64,000 bases of DNA from Paraescarpia echinospica (lineage: Eukaryota; Annelida; Polychaeta; Sabellida; Siboglinidae), in the NCBI GenBank assembly GCA_020002185.1, contig CM034541.1, positions 32,366,861 to 32,430,860 on the forward strand, written 5' to 3'. Shown here one piece after another: positions 12,430-23,739 of this stretch. The translations under genes and the position numbers were made by a program. The stretch's first letter is position 1. Each line of letters begins with the position of its first letter. Under the pieces are notes generated by a model that saw only the letters and a list, made by a program, of their open reading frames with translations, was not told where the DNA came from and searched no databases.

Positions 12430-13264
12430 GCAACAGGTCGTTGTTCATTGCACACTCGTAAGTCGACCCGCCACTGCCACCGATCGAAACTACAAAGATA
12501 AGTTTGCAACTTTCATCACGCATGCGCGAACGTTTGACACCTTTACGGACAGCTCTAACAATTTTCCTGATAAACGCAAGATATCTCCATTCATTTACGA
12601 AGTAAACAAACCGACAGACTCGTCCGACCAAAACCCCAAATCCACAGTCGAAGGTCCACCAACACAAAACAACAGCTGAGCGAAATTCAACGAGATATTG
12701 GGGGAATTTCACAATTTCTGTTGTCTGCGGTGAGTCAACTACAAAAAGAAAACAATGAGCAGACGTGATATGCTAGAGCCACGACAAACAAAACGACCGT
12801 TGAAATAAATGCTGATGCTCCTTTCAATGAAACCGCAACACTCGAAGTCAAAGTGGTGAACTTCTTTCTGACAAAAGACATCGACAAGAAAGACATCTCG
12901 GCATGTCACACGCTCGGCAGCAACAACAGGAAAGCAAGACTCACCTCCGCGAATCATCATTCGTTTCTCCAACAGAAAGGCCAAGATCAACCTACTAAAA
13001 ATGGGAAAGAATCTGCGCGGGACAAACGTGTCTACGAATGAACACTTAACAACAAAACAGGCCGAACTCGCGAAGACAGCTAGACTTCTCCGCAAACAAG
13101 GCAAGGTCCAATCCACCTGGACCAGGAACTGTAAGGTGTTCGTGAAAGAAAATGGCCCACCAGACAGTGCTAAGATCCGTGTTACTAAAACTGCTAAATA
13201 CTCTGATGGAACTGTATCAAATGTTTTTGACAGCAACTTTGAACTTTCCTATGACAATGTCTAG
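12430..13264 (+). pseudogene. LINE ORF1 (gag-like) relic with an FP25K-like RNA-binding region
   Basis: Reading from about 12853 and shifting frame once near 13001, the translation has features typical of ORF1 proteins related to baculovirus FP25K and L1-type RNA-binding proteins: DISACHTLG, then NEHLTTKQAELAKTARLLRK, then STWTRNCKVFVKENG. It ends at TAG 13262-13264. The part before 12850 is less certain and contains stops. Family assignment rests on recalled motif similarity. A profile search against Pfam FP families would decide. Confidence 0.55.
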
Positions 13265-13265
13265 G

Positions 13266-13400
13266 ACTTTGACTTTGTTTATATTGTGTCCTCTATATAG
13301 TTACTTTGTTTATATTGTGTCCTCTATATAGTTACTTTGTTTATATTGTGTCCTCTATATAGTTACTTTGTTTATATTGTGTCCTCTATATAGTTACTTT
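13266..13400 (+). repeat. 31-bp tandem repeat, about 4 copies
   Basis: CTTTGTTTATATTGTGTCCT plus CTATATAGTTA repeats head to tail without visible divergence, directly after the ORF1 relic. It may be the 3' tail repeat of that LINE. Confidence 0.85.
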
Positions 13401-13452
13401 GGACAATGTTCCGCGATGTAATCTTGAATGTTATGGACGTCGCTCTTCCTCT

Positions 13453-14911
13453 GTGGCTGGCCCAGTATTGTCGACCGCCCTGCCCATGTTAAAGCTTATG
13501 CTCATTGAGATATAGCAACAGAATCAAACATGGCTGGCCCAGTATTGTCGACCGCCCTGCCCATGTTAAAGCTTATGCTCATTGAGATATAGCAACAGAA
13601 TCAAACATGGCTAGCCCAGTATTGTCGACCGCCCTGCCCATGTTAAAGCTTATGCTCATTGAGATATAGCAACAGAATCAAACATGGCTGGCCCAGTATT
13701 GTCGACCGCCCTGCCCATGTTAAAGCTTATGCTCAATGAGATATAGCAACAGAATCAAACATGGCTGGCCCAGTATTGTCGACCGCCCTGCCCATGTTAA
13801 AGCTTATGCTCATTGAGATATAGCAACATAATCAAACATGGCTGGCCCAGTATTGTCGACCGCCCTGCCCATGTTAAAGCTTATGCTCATTGAGATATAG
13901 CAACAGAATCAAACATGGCTGGCCCAGTATTGTCGACCGCCCTGCCCATGTTAAAGCTTATGCTCATTGAGATATAGCAACAGAATCAAACATGGCTGGC
14001 CCAGTATTGTCGACCGCCGTGCCCATGTTAAATCTTATGCTCATTGAGATATAGCAACATAATCAAACATGGCTGGCCCAGTATTGTCGACCGCCCTGCC
14101 CATGTTAAAGCTTATGCTCATTGAGATATAGCAACAGAATCAAACATGGCTGGCCCAGTATTGTCGACCGCCCTGCCCATGTTAAAGCTTATGCTCATTG
14201 AGATATAGCAACAGAATCAAACGGCTGGCCCAGTATTGTCGACCGCCCTGCCCATGTTAAAGCTTATGCTCATTGAGATATAGCAACAGAATCAAACCTG
14301 GCCCAGTATTGTCGACCGCCCTGCCCATGTTAAAGCTTATGCTCATTGAGATATAGCAACAGAATCAAACGTGGCTGGCCCAGTATTGTCGACCGCCCTG
14401 CCCATGTTAAAGCTTATGCTCATTGAGATATAGCAACAGAATCAAACATGGCTGGCCCAGTATTGTCGACCGCCCTGCCCATGTTAAAGCTTATGCTCAT
14501 TGAGATATAGCAACAGAATCAAACATGGCTGGCCCAGTATTGTCGACCGCCCTGCCCATGTTAAAGCTTATGCTCATTGAGATATAGCAACAGAATCAAA
14601 CATGGCTGGCCCAGTATTGTCGACCGCCCTGCCCATGTTAAGGCTTATGCACACTGAGATATAGCAACACAATCAAACATGGCTGGCCCAGTATTGTCGA
14701 CCGCCCTGCCCATGTTAAAGCTTATGCTCATTGAGATATAGCAACACAATCAAACATGGCTGGCCCAGTATTGTCGACCGCCCTGCCCATGTTAAAGCTT
14801 ATGCTCATTGAGATATAGCAACAGAATCAAACATGGCTGGCCCAGTATTGTCGACCGCCCTGCCCATGTTAAAGCTTATACTCATTGAGATATAGCAACA
14901 GAACCAAACAT
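13453..14911 (+). repeat. 77-bp satellite array, about 19 copies, partly LTR-derived
   Basis: Each unit is GGCTGGCCCAGTATTGTCGA plus CCGCCCTGCCCA (32 bp) followed by 45 bp starting TGTTAAAGCTTATGCTCATT. The 45-bp part equals the outer end of the LTR at 14867-15044, and the array runs straight into that LTR. Copies differ by only a few bases; two have short deletions (near 14222 and 14298). This is not a CRISPR array, because the unit is contiguous and there are no variable spacers. Confidence 0.9.
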
Positions 14912-15044
14912 TGTTTATTACGTACCAGAAACGGTAAATTGTTATACAACAGCGTGAGCCACCAAATCACTGCTAAGTGATGTTGATCTTCCTCGTGGTC
15001 TCTGGTCAGAGACGGGAGGTCCCATTATTTGAGGGGAAACTACA
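14867..15044 (-). repeat. 3' LTR of gypsy element 1
   Basis: 178 bp, TGTAGT...TAACA in element orientation, and a near-copy of 19599-19776. Its outer 45 bp form part of the neighbouring 77-bp satellite unit. Confidence 0.9.
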
Positions 15045-15048
15045 CCAA

Positions 15049-15070
15049 TTCCCTCCTCTCTTTTTTTTAA
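15049..15070 (-). other. Polypurine tract of gypsy element 1
   Basis: In element orientation an A/G run (AAAAAAAAGAGAGGAGGGAA) lies just before the 3' LTR. This is the usual site for plus-strand DNA priming. Confidence 0.75.
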
Positions 15071-15089
15071 AGTCCGAACATTGGAGGAC

Positions 15090-15902
15090 TTAGAGTCGCA
15101 GTTTGCTGGGAGGCATCTTCTGACGTTTGATATGTCGCAGTTCGTTGTGGGAGGACGGCGGAATGTCTCGTTCAACGTGGCCAGTGTTGCTACCTTCCGC
15201 AGTATTGTGGATACGAACATCGTTCTCTCCCGAGTATACCGTGTCCGGTTTGATGTATCGGCGGTTGCGCCAGTAGACACGACCACTGGGCATTTTCACA
15301 TGATAGTCGCGATGTCGGCCAATTCCGACGATCAAACCTACTTTATCCCACTTTTTTGTCAGGGGATTTTGCAATCTTACTTGTGCGCCAATGCGTAGGT
15401 GTGGTAGAGGACGGGATTGCCTGTTGTAATGCTCTTCACCCCGTGCATGTGTTTGCCCGCAGCCATCATCCTGCTTATCCGCCACATTTTGCCACTTGCT
15501 TGCAAACGATTGTCGGTGTGCGGGTACTGCCGATCGCCGTGGGTGTCCAAATAGGATTTGTGCAGGGGAGAGGCCACCTGCACGAGGAGTATTGCGGTAT
15601 TCTAGAAGTCCTCGTTGGAAATTCTCATCGTCCAGATCTCCATTCACGGTTGTTGTAGCAATGAGTTTTTTCATTGTTTTCACCGCAGCCTCGGCATGTC
15701 CGTTAGATTGATGGTAATGTGGTGTGGATGGTGCGGGACGAACGCCCCATCGTTTTAAGAACTGGTTAAACTCACGAGACGCGAACTGAGGACCACCATC
15801 AGATCTAAATCGCACTGGGACTCCAAGCTCCACGAATGCACGTCGACATGCATAGATGGTGTGGCGGGATGTAGTCTTAGCCTTTGGGAAATGGAAGACC
15901 AC
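15090..15902 (-). pseudogene. Integrase catalytic core and C-terminal domain, gypsy element 1
   Basis: An open stretch of 270 codons carries the core motifs FRSDGGPQF (second catalytic Asp region) and NGHAEAAVK (catalytic Glu), then EYRNTP and a GPY/F-like C-terminal domain (KKWDKVGLIVGIGRHRDYHV). The integrase start, including the first catalytic Asp region, lies upstream at 15903-16025. There an in-frame TGA (about 15920) and a frameshift (about 16026) separate it from the zinc-binding part of the same protein. It cannot make a complete integrase as it stands. Confidence 0.85.
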
Positions 15903-16025
15903 AGGCCATCCTGAGAGTCAATCTACATAGACGAGATAATCTCGTCCGGCGTAGTGGAAGAAGTCTGCTGACACATCTTCAAACACCCTGTTTGGTAGAG
16001 GTTCTGATCTCAGTGGTTCGCGTTG

Positions 16026-17255
16026 CTAAGAAGGTCGGAGTTCTTGGCATTTATTGCAACTTGCCACTGTCGTAGCGATATCGTTACTAATGCCAGACCA
16101 GTACAAGTTTTGTCTCGCCCTGCGTTTCGTTCTATCGGTCCCTTGGTGCGAGTCATGAAGACGCGTTAAGACTTCACGTCGAGCTGACTTGGGCACGACA
16201 ATACGAGGGCCATACAGAACTATCCCGTCGTCCACTGACAGCTCGTTTCTGATGTTCCAGAATGGTATGACACTAGCGTTTGCTTTGTCTCTTGAAGACG
16301 GGAAGCCATTCTGGACGTTGTCAATGAGAGTTTTGTACTTTTCGTCTTGCATAGCGACTGTTCTAAGTCGATCTAGTATCGGGTCACACAGGTGATCTTG
16401 CTGATCATCTTGGTCGTCTTCATGTACCATTCTGGATGCATTGATGGTTACCGCGTGAACGTGGTGTTCTACTTCTTCTTCTGCTTCTTGATCCTCCTCT
16501 GATGGATCCGACACATGTGCACGTGACAAAGCATCTGGGATGCAATGGTCTTTGCTCTTTGTCCAGCGTGTCGTGAACGAGAAGAGTGATGTATTTTCTT
16601 TGAGACGTTGAAGACGCGTGTTGTCGATATCGTCAAGGCGATGGCGATCGAGAATTGTCACCAATGGTTTATGATCGACGACCAACTCAAAATGTGACAG
16701 TCCGATTAGTTGAATGCGACACTTCTTCATTGCCCAGGTGGCTGCCAGTAGCTCTAATTCTACCAAGGCATAGCGACTTTCCGTGTCTGTAAGAAAGCGT
16801 GATCCGCACTGAATCAGTCGCCATTTGTCTGCATGTTGCTGCAAAAGAGCATAGCCCAGACCTTTGCGTCGCGATGCATCTGTGTGTAGCGCCGTTGGTT
16901 TTGATGGATCAAAGTGTGCCAGTGTAGGAGCAGTTACCAACGCTTTCTCTGTGGCTTGAAAGGCTTTGCTGTGTGTTTCAGTCCATCGAAACTCGTTCTT
17001 GCTCTTCAGTAAATCACGCAATGGATCAGCAGTTGTACTGATCGCTGTCGTGAAGTCACCAAGCTGGTTGATAAGGCCCATAAAAGATCGTAGTTCTGTC
17101 AAGCAGGCTGGTGTAGGGAATTCGGTGATTGCTTTCAGCTTTTCTGGGTCTGTGCTGACGCCTTCTGCGTTGATTTGGAAGCCAACGTAATTCACCTCAT
17201 ATTTTCCGCGAACTTGAACTTGTCGGGGTTCAGTGTGATGCTGTGCTCCCGACAA
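16026..17255 (-). pseudogene. RT C-terminus, RNase H and integrase zinc domain, gypsy element 1
   Basis: 409 open codons. The first part is the RT connection (NYVGFQINAEGVSTDPEKL). RNase H follows with ALHTDASRRKGLGYALLQQ, LVELELLAATWAMKK and VVDHKPLVTIL, the typical gypsy RNase H blocks. The last part is the integrase HHCC zinc domain: LHDSHQGT..RRARQNLYWSG and then CNKCQ. It overlaps the upstream RT frame at 17192-17255, showing a single frameshift between them. Confidence 0.85.
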
Positions 17256-18466
17256 CGAAGCAATACTGAGCGAACTCTTTCGATGTGTTGCTCAAAGTTT
17301 TCATCGTGTACAACGACGTCATCCATGACCTTTTCGACGTTGTTTAAGCCGGCGATCGCTATGTCGCCGCGTCTGCAATATTCATCGCCGGTTGAGGACA
17401 GTCCCATGGGGCTTCTCAAGAGGAGATAGCGTCCCCAAGGGTTCAAGAAAGTCGTCAGTTCTTGGCATTCGGGCGAGAGTGGTATCTGCCAGTACCCTTG
17501 TTTTGCGTCTAACGTCGTGAAGTATCTTGACCCTGGTTTGATGTTGGAGACTGCTTCTTTCGGTGTCTTCATAGGATGAATTGGTCGACAAACGGATTTG
17601 TTGAGACGTGTGAGGTCCACACAAAGACGTATACCCCCTCGTGGTTTTGGCACTACCACGAGCGGATGACACCATCTGGTGGGAAAGTCTCCCAATGGCT
17701 TGATAATGCCTTGTCTTGACATCTGGTCGAGATTTGCTTTGACTTCATCCCGCCATGCGAAAGGAATGGGGCGAGGGCAGATATTGAAAGTCTCAACGTT
17801 CTCGTTCAAGTGGATTTTCGTTGGTTCACCCAACATTGTCTTCAGTTGGTCACCTGTGTCGAACGTGTCTTTGAATTCTTCAAGTAAATCATTGCGCGTG
17901 CGTGTTCGTGTGTCGGATGACTCGTGTTCTAGAGGAATCTTTTTTGGCGATTTTTTTTCGCGTAACCATCTTATGGCACGAATTGGTTTGGGATAATCGT
18001 TCGGAACGATTCCTATGTCTCGGCAAACATACCAAGCCAGCAGAAGTCCTTTTTGCTCTTTGCAGATAAGAACCGTCTCTTTCGTATATTTGTCTGCTGC
18101 ATGGATGTGGAGGTCTACTGTGCCAATACATTCGAATGATGCACCATTGGCAGCAATGATTGTGTCTTCGGGCGGGGGACATGTATTTCCGATGTCTAAT
18201 CCTATTTGTTTTAGGATATCAAGTCCTGCAACAGTGGCTTCGGCCCCTGTATCTGTTGCTATGAAGCTATCATCAGCATTATGATGAAGTTGTACCTTAA
18301 TGCGCGGGGCGCGACGGTGTTTTTTCTTTCCCAGAATGTCCAGTACGCGAATCTGACTCATTGCAGTCAATCGATGTGTACTCTTATTCTGTGGATTGTT
18401 CTGACGGCAACACGTAGCCCAATGACCCATTTTCTTACAGACTATATACTGTGTAATGCAGGACAT
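17192..18466 (-). pseudogene. Gag zinc knuckle, protease and reverse transcriptase, gypsy element 1
   Basis: 424 open codons. The start has a CCHC knuckle (VCKKMGHWATCC). The aspartic protease follows with ATDTGAEATV. The RT palm has CHPLVVVPKPRGGIRLCVDL, TTLDAKQGYWQI, and the catalytic block VMDDVVV in place of the usual YxDD. The frame is out of register with the gag frames upstream and the RNase H frame downstream. Confidence 0.85.
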
Positions 18467-19545
18467 TCATCTCGCGTTTTATGAGCCGATTTTCCACAAT
18501 AACCACATCTGTGGTTATGTTTTGAAGTGGCGTTATTCCTGGTTTTACTACGTTGCCAGGTTTTCTTGCCAATTCTGTCTATCTTCGTATGACTTTTGTC
18601 ATTGTTTGCAAGTGCAACTTCATCATTCCTTGCTGATTCTTCACTCCTGCATATATCAACTGTTGTCAGTAGAGAAGGGGGAGGCGTGATTGCTAATAAC
18701 TTTCGTCTTGTTTCTGGGTCACGAATTCCCGACATAATTCGCGTAGTAAGACGATCGTCTAAGCACTGCTGGCAAAGGTTTGCGTTGTTGGCAATTTCCC
18801 GCAATTCCATGTAGAAGTGGTCGAACGGTTCGCCTTCTTCCTTCTTGTTTGCGTTCTTCTAGTGCCACCCTGTCCAGTGTAACATTTCGTTTGGCTCGGA
18901 TGTGTTCTTGGATTCGGTCTAAGATCGCTGTGATGGTTATATCGTCATCATTGTCTATACCGATGGCTAATTGCAATGTAGCACGCATTTCAATAGAGAG
19001 GCTAGTGCGCAAAATGGCTCTCTGTTGACGTCCTGGGAGACGGTCGAGCTGTTCTAACTCCACGAAATCTTCCCATGGTCGCCTCACGCTGGTTCTCGTA
19101 GTGTTATGTCTGCTGCCATTGGCTCCGGCGGTCTAGTTTTGGCGTGTTGGCCTGTAGAAGTACGCTGGACGTTGGTCACAGTGTCTGTGAGTTGAGTCTC
19201 TGGACCACTAGACTCATCGTTGGCGCCGTTGCTGTGTGAGCGCGATGGTGATTTATGGGCGCATCTGTCGAGGGTCTCGCAGAATAGACGCATCGATAGT
19301 TCATGTCTTTCATCGCGTGCGCGCTCCCGTTCCTGTTCTCGCTGTTCACGTCTGTTGTCCCGTTCTTCTTGTTTAAACAGGAATGTCGCAAGCCAGTCTG
19401 GTGCGATTGTGTCACCGCAGCGCGGACTTTGGTGAACGTCAACGCTTGTGGCGCGCTCTTGCGGAGATTTTGAAAGCTCCGCGGCGCCGTGTTTGCTTGC
19501 GGCGCGGGATTTTCTGTCCATTTTGTCGCTACCGTTTACAGACAA
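18442..19545 (-). pseudogene. Gag, gypsy element 1 (three frames)
   Basis: The N-terminal part (19545-19084) begins at an ATG after the primer binding site. It is rich in Arg and Glu, with a coiled-coil-like REQREQERERARDERHEL segment. The middle part (19087-about 18820) and the capsid C-terminal part (18810-18442) lie in different frames, so at least two frameshifts have occurred. The last part carries a zinc knuckle of the CGYCGKSAHKTRDECPA type. The product would be the retrotransposon structural protein. Confidence 0.75.
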
Positions 19546-19579
19546 ACCGACTTTTTAACGTCTTATTTTGAGTTCGTGG

Positions 19580-19598
19580 CCTTTTGCCGACTGCGCCA
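19580..19598 (-). other. Primer binding site of gypsy element 1
   Basis: Directly after the 5' LTR, in element orientation, the sequence is TGGCGCAGTCGGCAAAAGG. It begins with the TGG expected to pair with a tRNA CCA end. The tRNA was not identified. Confidence 0.55.
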
Positions 19599-19776
19599 TG
19601 TTAAAGCTTATACTCATTGAGATATAGCAACAGAACCAAACATTGTTTATTATGTACCAGAAACGGTAAATTGTTATATAACAGCGTGAGCCACCAAATC
19701 ACTGCTAAGCGATGTTGATCTTCCTCGGGGTCTCTGGTCAGAGACGGAAGGTCCCATTATTTGAGGGGAGACTACA
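19599..19776 (-). repeat. 5' LTR of gypsy element 1
   Basis: 178 bp, matching 14867-15044 with about six substitutions and no length change. Confidence 0.9.
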
Positions 19777-19782
19777 CCAGTC

Positions 19783-20175
19783 CACTGCAGTGCAAAACGC
19801 CACAACCGTTGATGCGTTCAAGGGAGTGTTAAAGACACATCTTTTTCGAACGGCCGTTCCGTGCTGCTGCTAACATTAATTTTATGGACTATATTTATAT
19901 ATTTATTAACTTATTAACTGTTGTATCCATAATGTATTTAGATCATTTATTTCGTTTGAACTCAAACTAAATACATATTTCACTTATTTTATAGCTGATG
20001 CTGCTGAATGACATTTAATGATTATTTATTATCAACTTATTAATTTACTTTATTTCCTATTGTATTTTAGCCGATTTAATTGGTTTATCTTAATATATAT
20101 CAATTTATCATGACCTATATTTTACTTTTGTAGCGCCATTATACTCGGATACTTGGATACATAATAAAATTAACG
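19783..20175 (+). pseudogene. 3' end of an L2/CR1-like LINE (C-terminal codons plus 3' UTR)
   Basis: Codons from about 19797 read TTVDAFKGVLKTHLFRTAV and stop at TAA. This matches the conserved last residues of L2/CR1 RT proteins; compare [14 protein letters not shown] in the L2-like copies near 53140 and 61110. The AT-rich 3' UTR ends about 20170 with TAGCGCCATTATACTCGG and AATAAAAT. Confidence 0.55.
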
Positions 20176-20179
20176 CTTA

Positions 20180-21040
20180 ACTTTTTATTATTATTACTTA
20201 CACACTTCTAATTGTGTGAGACTACATGGATTCCTATAGATCAATTATCAGCCTTACCGGTAAAATCACTGCATTTAGTGTAAGTTCTTCTGTTGTATAT
20301 GACTTACGAACAATTCCGTACTATTGTTCACTAAATGTATGACTTGATATTATTGTGTCAATGCACGGAAAATTGGCATCATCATTTATTATTCGATATT
20401 AAAAAAAAATATTTAACCATTTTGAGTGCACACTGCTGTCTTCTTTACGCTTCATGAAAGTCCAATATTATTAACCCAATTCCTTGAACTAAAGTAACGG
20501 CATTTCCTTAGAATACATCTTTATGCAAAAGTTGCGTCAACATTTTCGGTAAAAATTCTTAAAGGTATTCAACCAATTCGATTGTTTTGCTCCTCGCGTT
20601 TCTTAGTAATTTCAAATCAAATTCAAATCAAATTTATTGTAACTCATTACAATACAATACAAATTAAATTAAGACAAATCCTATATAATAACATAATGAG
20701 CACAACAAGTGAAGAACATTAAATAATGTTATACTCCCTTGACAAAATACAGAGGAATCAAGTACTCCCCAATGATATCCTAGTTCGTTTATGCATACGT
20801 ATTAGTTCGTTTTTTAAATTAATACAAAAACTGCGAACTCTTTCGTTTTTAGTAAAAACCGGATCCGGTTTTTTGCTTCCATTTTAGCTGAGTATGGATA
20901 TTGAACTTTGCGTGGAATCGTGTTCCTGTCTTCTCGTGATCGCGAATTATGGGCGATATTGACCTTTGACCTCAGCCTTTGGCGCTGTTGATGTTATGGG
21001 GTCAGGACACAGTTAGTGCTTGGTTACGAAAAAAAGTGCA
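20180..21040. other. No recognised gene
   Basis: AT-rich sequence. A (CAAAT)-type stretch at 20615-20690 looks like a LINE or SINE 3' tail but could not be assigned. Confidence 0.4.
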
Positions 21041-21470
21041 GTATATTTTTTAGAAATGATTTTTTTACAATATTCACTTGCTCTGAGATAAGTGCACTTG
21101 AGTAGTCAGATTTCTAGATGTAATTGTAGAAGCTGTTGACAGTAAAATGGTGTCTTTTTAGCTGATTTTACTAAGCGGAAGGGTATTTGACAGCAATTTG
21201 GCTAGTTGACACTTTAGCCAGATTACAGCCTGCATAAATTTTAAATATTGACGGGTGTCATACATACAGGTATTTTGTAAGAGCTAGAAATATTAGATTT
21301 TGACTAAACTCGACCAGCATCTCAATGAGATGATGACAACGGCAGGTGAGAAGTTTAATACATTTTCTAGGTCACGTTTTCGTACAATCAGACAAAACGT
21401 TAACATGGTCGCCAATGGGAAAACTATCAGTGTGCTGACCCCTTACGGAATTCCGAGTTTAGGCAATGAG
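21040..21470 (+). repeat. Dispersed repeat X, copy 1
   Basis: About 400 bp align by eye with the reverse complement of 51005-51490. Shared blocks include TATTGACGGGTGTCA, ACATACAGG and a GATGATGACAAC to AAAACGTTAACATGGTC region. No terminal repeats were located. The short open frame starting near 21300 is shared only because the repeat is shared. Confidence 0.65.
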
Positions 21471-21878
21471 TGGACGTCCACGAACATATATATGCCACCG
21501 ACACGGCAAAATGGGCTAAATTAGACAGATAAAAACAGTACCCACGCATAAAGGTGTATTTCTATTTGGGAACGACTATGGAACGAAACAAAGTAAACAG
21601 GAGTTGGCGACAGTGCCAGTGGCAGTGGACTGTGCCAGTGGCCGTGGGCCGTTGCCCGTGCCGTGGGGTCAGTCACAACATCAACAGAGGAGATGCAGCG
21701 TTCGCAAAGGTTCTTCCAGACAGGTTAGTAATTTCGAATTATTAAGCTATTATCACGTATATTAATGTTGCTTGTACTAAATTTATTTAATTGTTTACCT
21801 TCTACTAGAAGGCTTGTAGTCATAGCCAATGGCGGTATGGGCGGCCTGGCTGGACACTGTTTACTATAGACTAATATC

Positions 21879-22679
21879 GGGTCCCGGATGGTTCGGCCCC
21901 CGACGAGTTCGGCCCACGGAGACGGATGGTTCGGCCCGGATGTTTCGGCCCACGCCTACGGATGGTTCGGCCCACGTAACAAAACTCCGCTATGCAGGGT
22001 CAGATGTTTCGGCCTACGCCGACGGATGTTTCAGTCAACTTCTCCGAAAATTTGATGGACGGTGTCGGATGTTTCGGCCCATTGATAATCCCGTTGCGTT
22101 TGAAGATTGTTTTTGTGTTTCATAATAAATTATCTACCACCTCTTTATTGTTTGTTAGTTTGAACTCGCACTCTTACTTCGATTGCTTGTATGTGTGATA
22201 TTTGTTTGTTTGTTGCAAAATATCCTAGCAGTAAGCTAAACAAACACGGTAACGGAACACACGATGTGAGCACATGCAATGTGCTCACTCCCTTTATGTA
22301 CTTGATGTCGATTGAACAGATAAAATGTGTGACCACACTTTTCAAAGACGCATTGATGGAAGTGTTATTCTACACTCCACAGCTCTATTGTAACGATTTT
22401 TCAAGGGCTGTATGATGATGACAAATGTGTCTCCTATAAGAATTATTTAAACATTTATCAAATAAAATACTTCGATTTCCGCAGCAACTAAGGTCGCAAA
22501 AGTCAGATTTCTAAACAGAAGCAGGACAGTTGGTTCGGCCCATAGAGCCCGCCGACACCGGTTACAGAAACAGTTGATTCGGTCCACGCGAACACAAGCA
22601 GGTAACGGTTAACTGGTTGTGCGAACGGATTGTTCGGCCCTATGGGCCGAACCGGTCGGGGGCCGAAACATCCACTCCC
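21879..22679. mobile_element. 801-bp terminal-inverted-repeat element with 8-bp target duplication
   Basis: The left end (GGGTCCCGGATGGTTCGGCC...) and the reverse complement of the right end (GGGAGTGGATGTTTCGGCCC...) align over about 36 bp. CTAATATC flanks both sides (21871-21878 and 22680-22687). The left interior holds several units of GATGTTTCGGCCCACGCC type. No transposase is recognised, so it is non-autonomous. An 8-bp duplication fits hAT, P or Merlin types, but the termini match none clearly. Confidence 0.7.
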
Positions 22680-23429
22680 CTAATATCAGCTAACAGTACG
22701 ACGCTATGGCATATACCTATGTCAATGATAGTGACTACATTATGTCTATGTCGTATATGGTAGTAGGCTAGTAGCCTAAGTAGGCTTGGGATAATAGTAA
22801 CAGTGTAAATGCATTAAAAATGATCCGTAACGATTATAATTATTGAACCAATAGTAATAGGTTGAACAAAAAGAATATGTACATAATTGACTAACAACAG
22901 TAATTTAATAGTAATTTAACTAATATATTACTTTTATATTAAAAATTACTATTATTGGACATTTTAACATTTTATTTGAATTTAATTGTAATTGTATGTA
23001 ATCTTGGTATTTAATTATTTACAAGTAAAAGAATATTCCAGTAGTTTCACCAGGTTTTTTGATTGCCCCTTCTGTGAGTTTTTATTATGTTCAGAAAACC
23101 AGCGCCCCTCAATACCGTGAAATTTAATGCCCATAACATGTATATAAATATAGATAGCTTTTGACCGTTGGCATTGGTTGCATTTGGCAGGTGGTCGTTC
23201 ATTGCATTGTAACTTTTGCAAGTACATTAAAATTATTATTGTTAGAAACAATCAGTGCTGACTATTAATATATGTACTATATTTTCAGAACTTGAGGTGT
23301 GTCAACACCACATGCAGATGTATGCTTCAAAGCTCTTCACCTTCAGGTAAATGAGTGTTGTCAAATGTGGTTACTCTGTCACCAAACCTGTTATCGAAAT
23401 TATAAATACAAGCAATAAACAAGTATGTC

Positions 23430-23735
23430 ATAGGCAGATCCAGGCGGGCCTGGGGACAGGTGCCCCTCTAGACCTTAAGAATTTGGCGTGTCTACAAATC
23501 TTTTATAAGGGCCCACGCGACTGTGTCCTCTTAGACAGTTTGAAATGTGCCCCAGTTTAGGTGATAATAATCAGCTGAAAGTTATGGCGTTTTCCAATAT
23601 CACCACTCCAGTGGAGCGGGTGAAGTTTTGGCAGCGTGGTAGCGACAACATTTAGACTACACTATTTGGTTCGGCCGCCAGTGGAGGTTTTTGTGCCCCC
23701 CAGACTCGATTTCTGGATCCACCCCCATATGTGAT
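23430..23735. mobile_element. Possible small MITE
   Basis: GGCAGATCCAGGCGGGCCTG at the left and the reverse complement of the right end (GGGGGTGGATCCAGAAATCG) share GATCCAG and a following CTGGGG...GCCCC. Boundaries and target duplication are unclear. Confidence 0.35.
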
Positions 23736-23739
23736 AGTT

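Larger units (their letters stand above)
14867..19776 (-). mobile_element. Ty3/gypsy LTR retrotransposon 1 (degraded)
   Basis: Two 178-bp LTRs (14867-15044 and 19599-19776) enclose gag and pol read on the minus strand in the order gag, protease, RT, RNase H, integrase, which is the gypsy order. LTRs differ at about six positions (near 3%). A polypurine tract precedes the 3' LTR and a TGG-starting primer binding site follows the 5' LTR. Several frameshifts and stops break pol. No target duplication is visible, because the left edge lies in the 77-bp satellite. Confidence 0.9.

Noticed and set aside
13453..14911. CRISPR-like appearance of regular repeats
   Set aside because: The repeats are contiguous 77-bp units with no variable spacers, in a eukaryotic context, and derive in part from an LTR.
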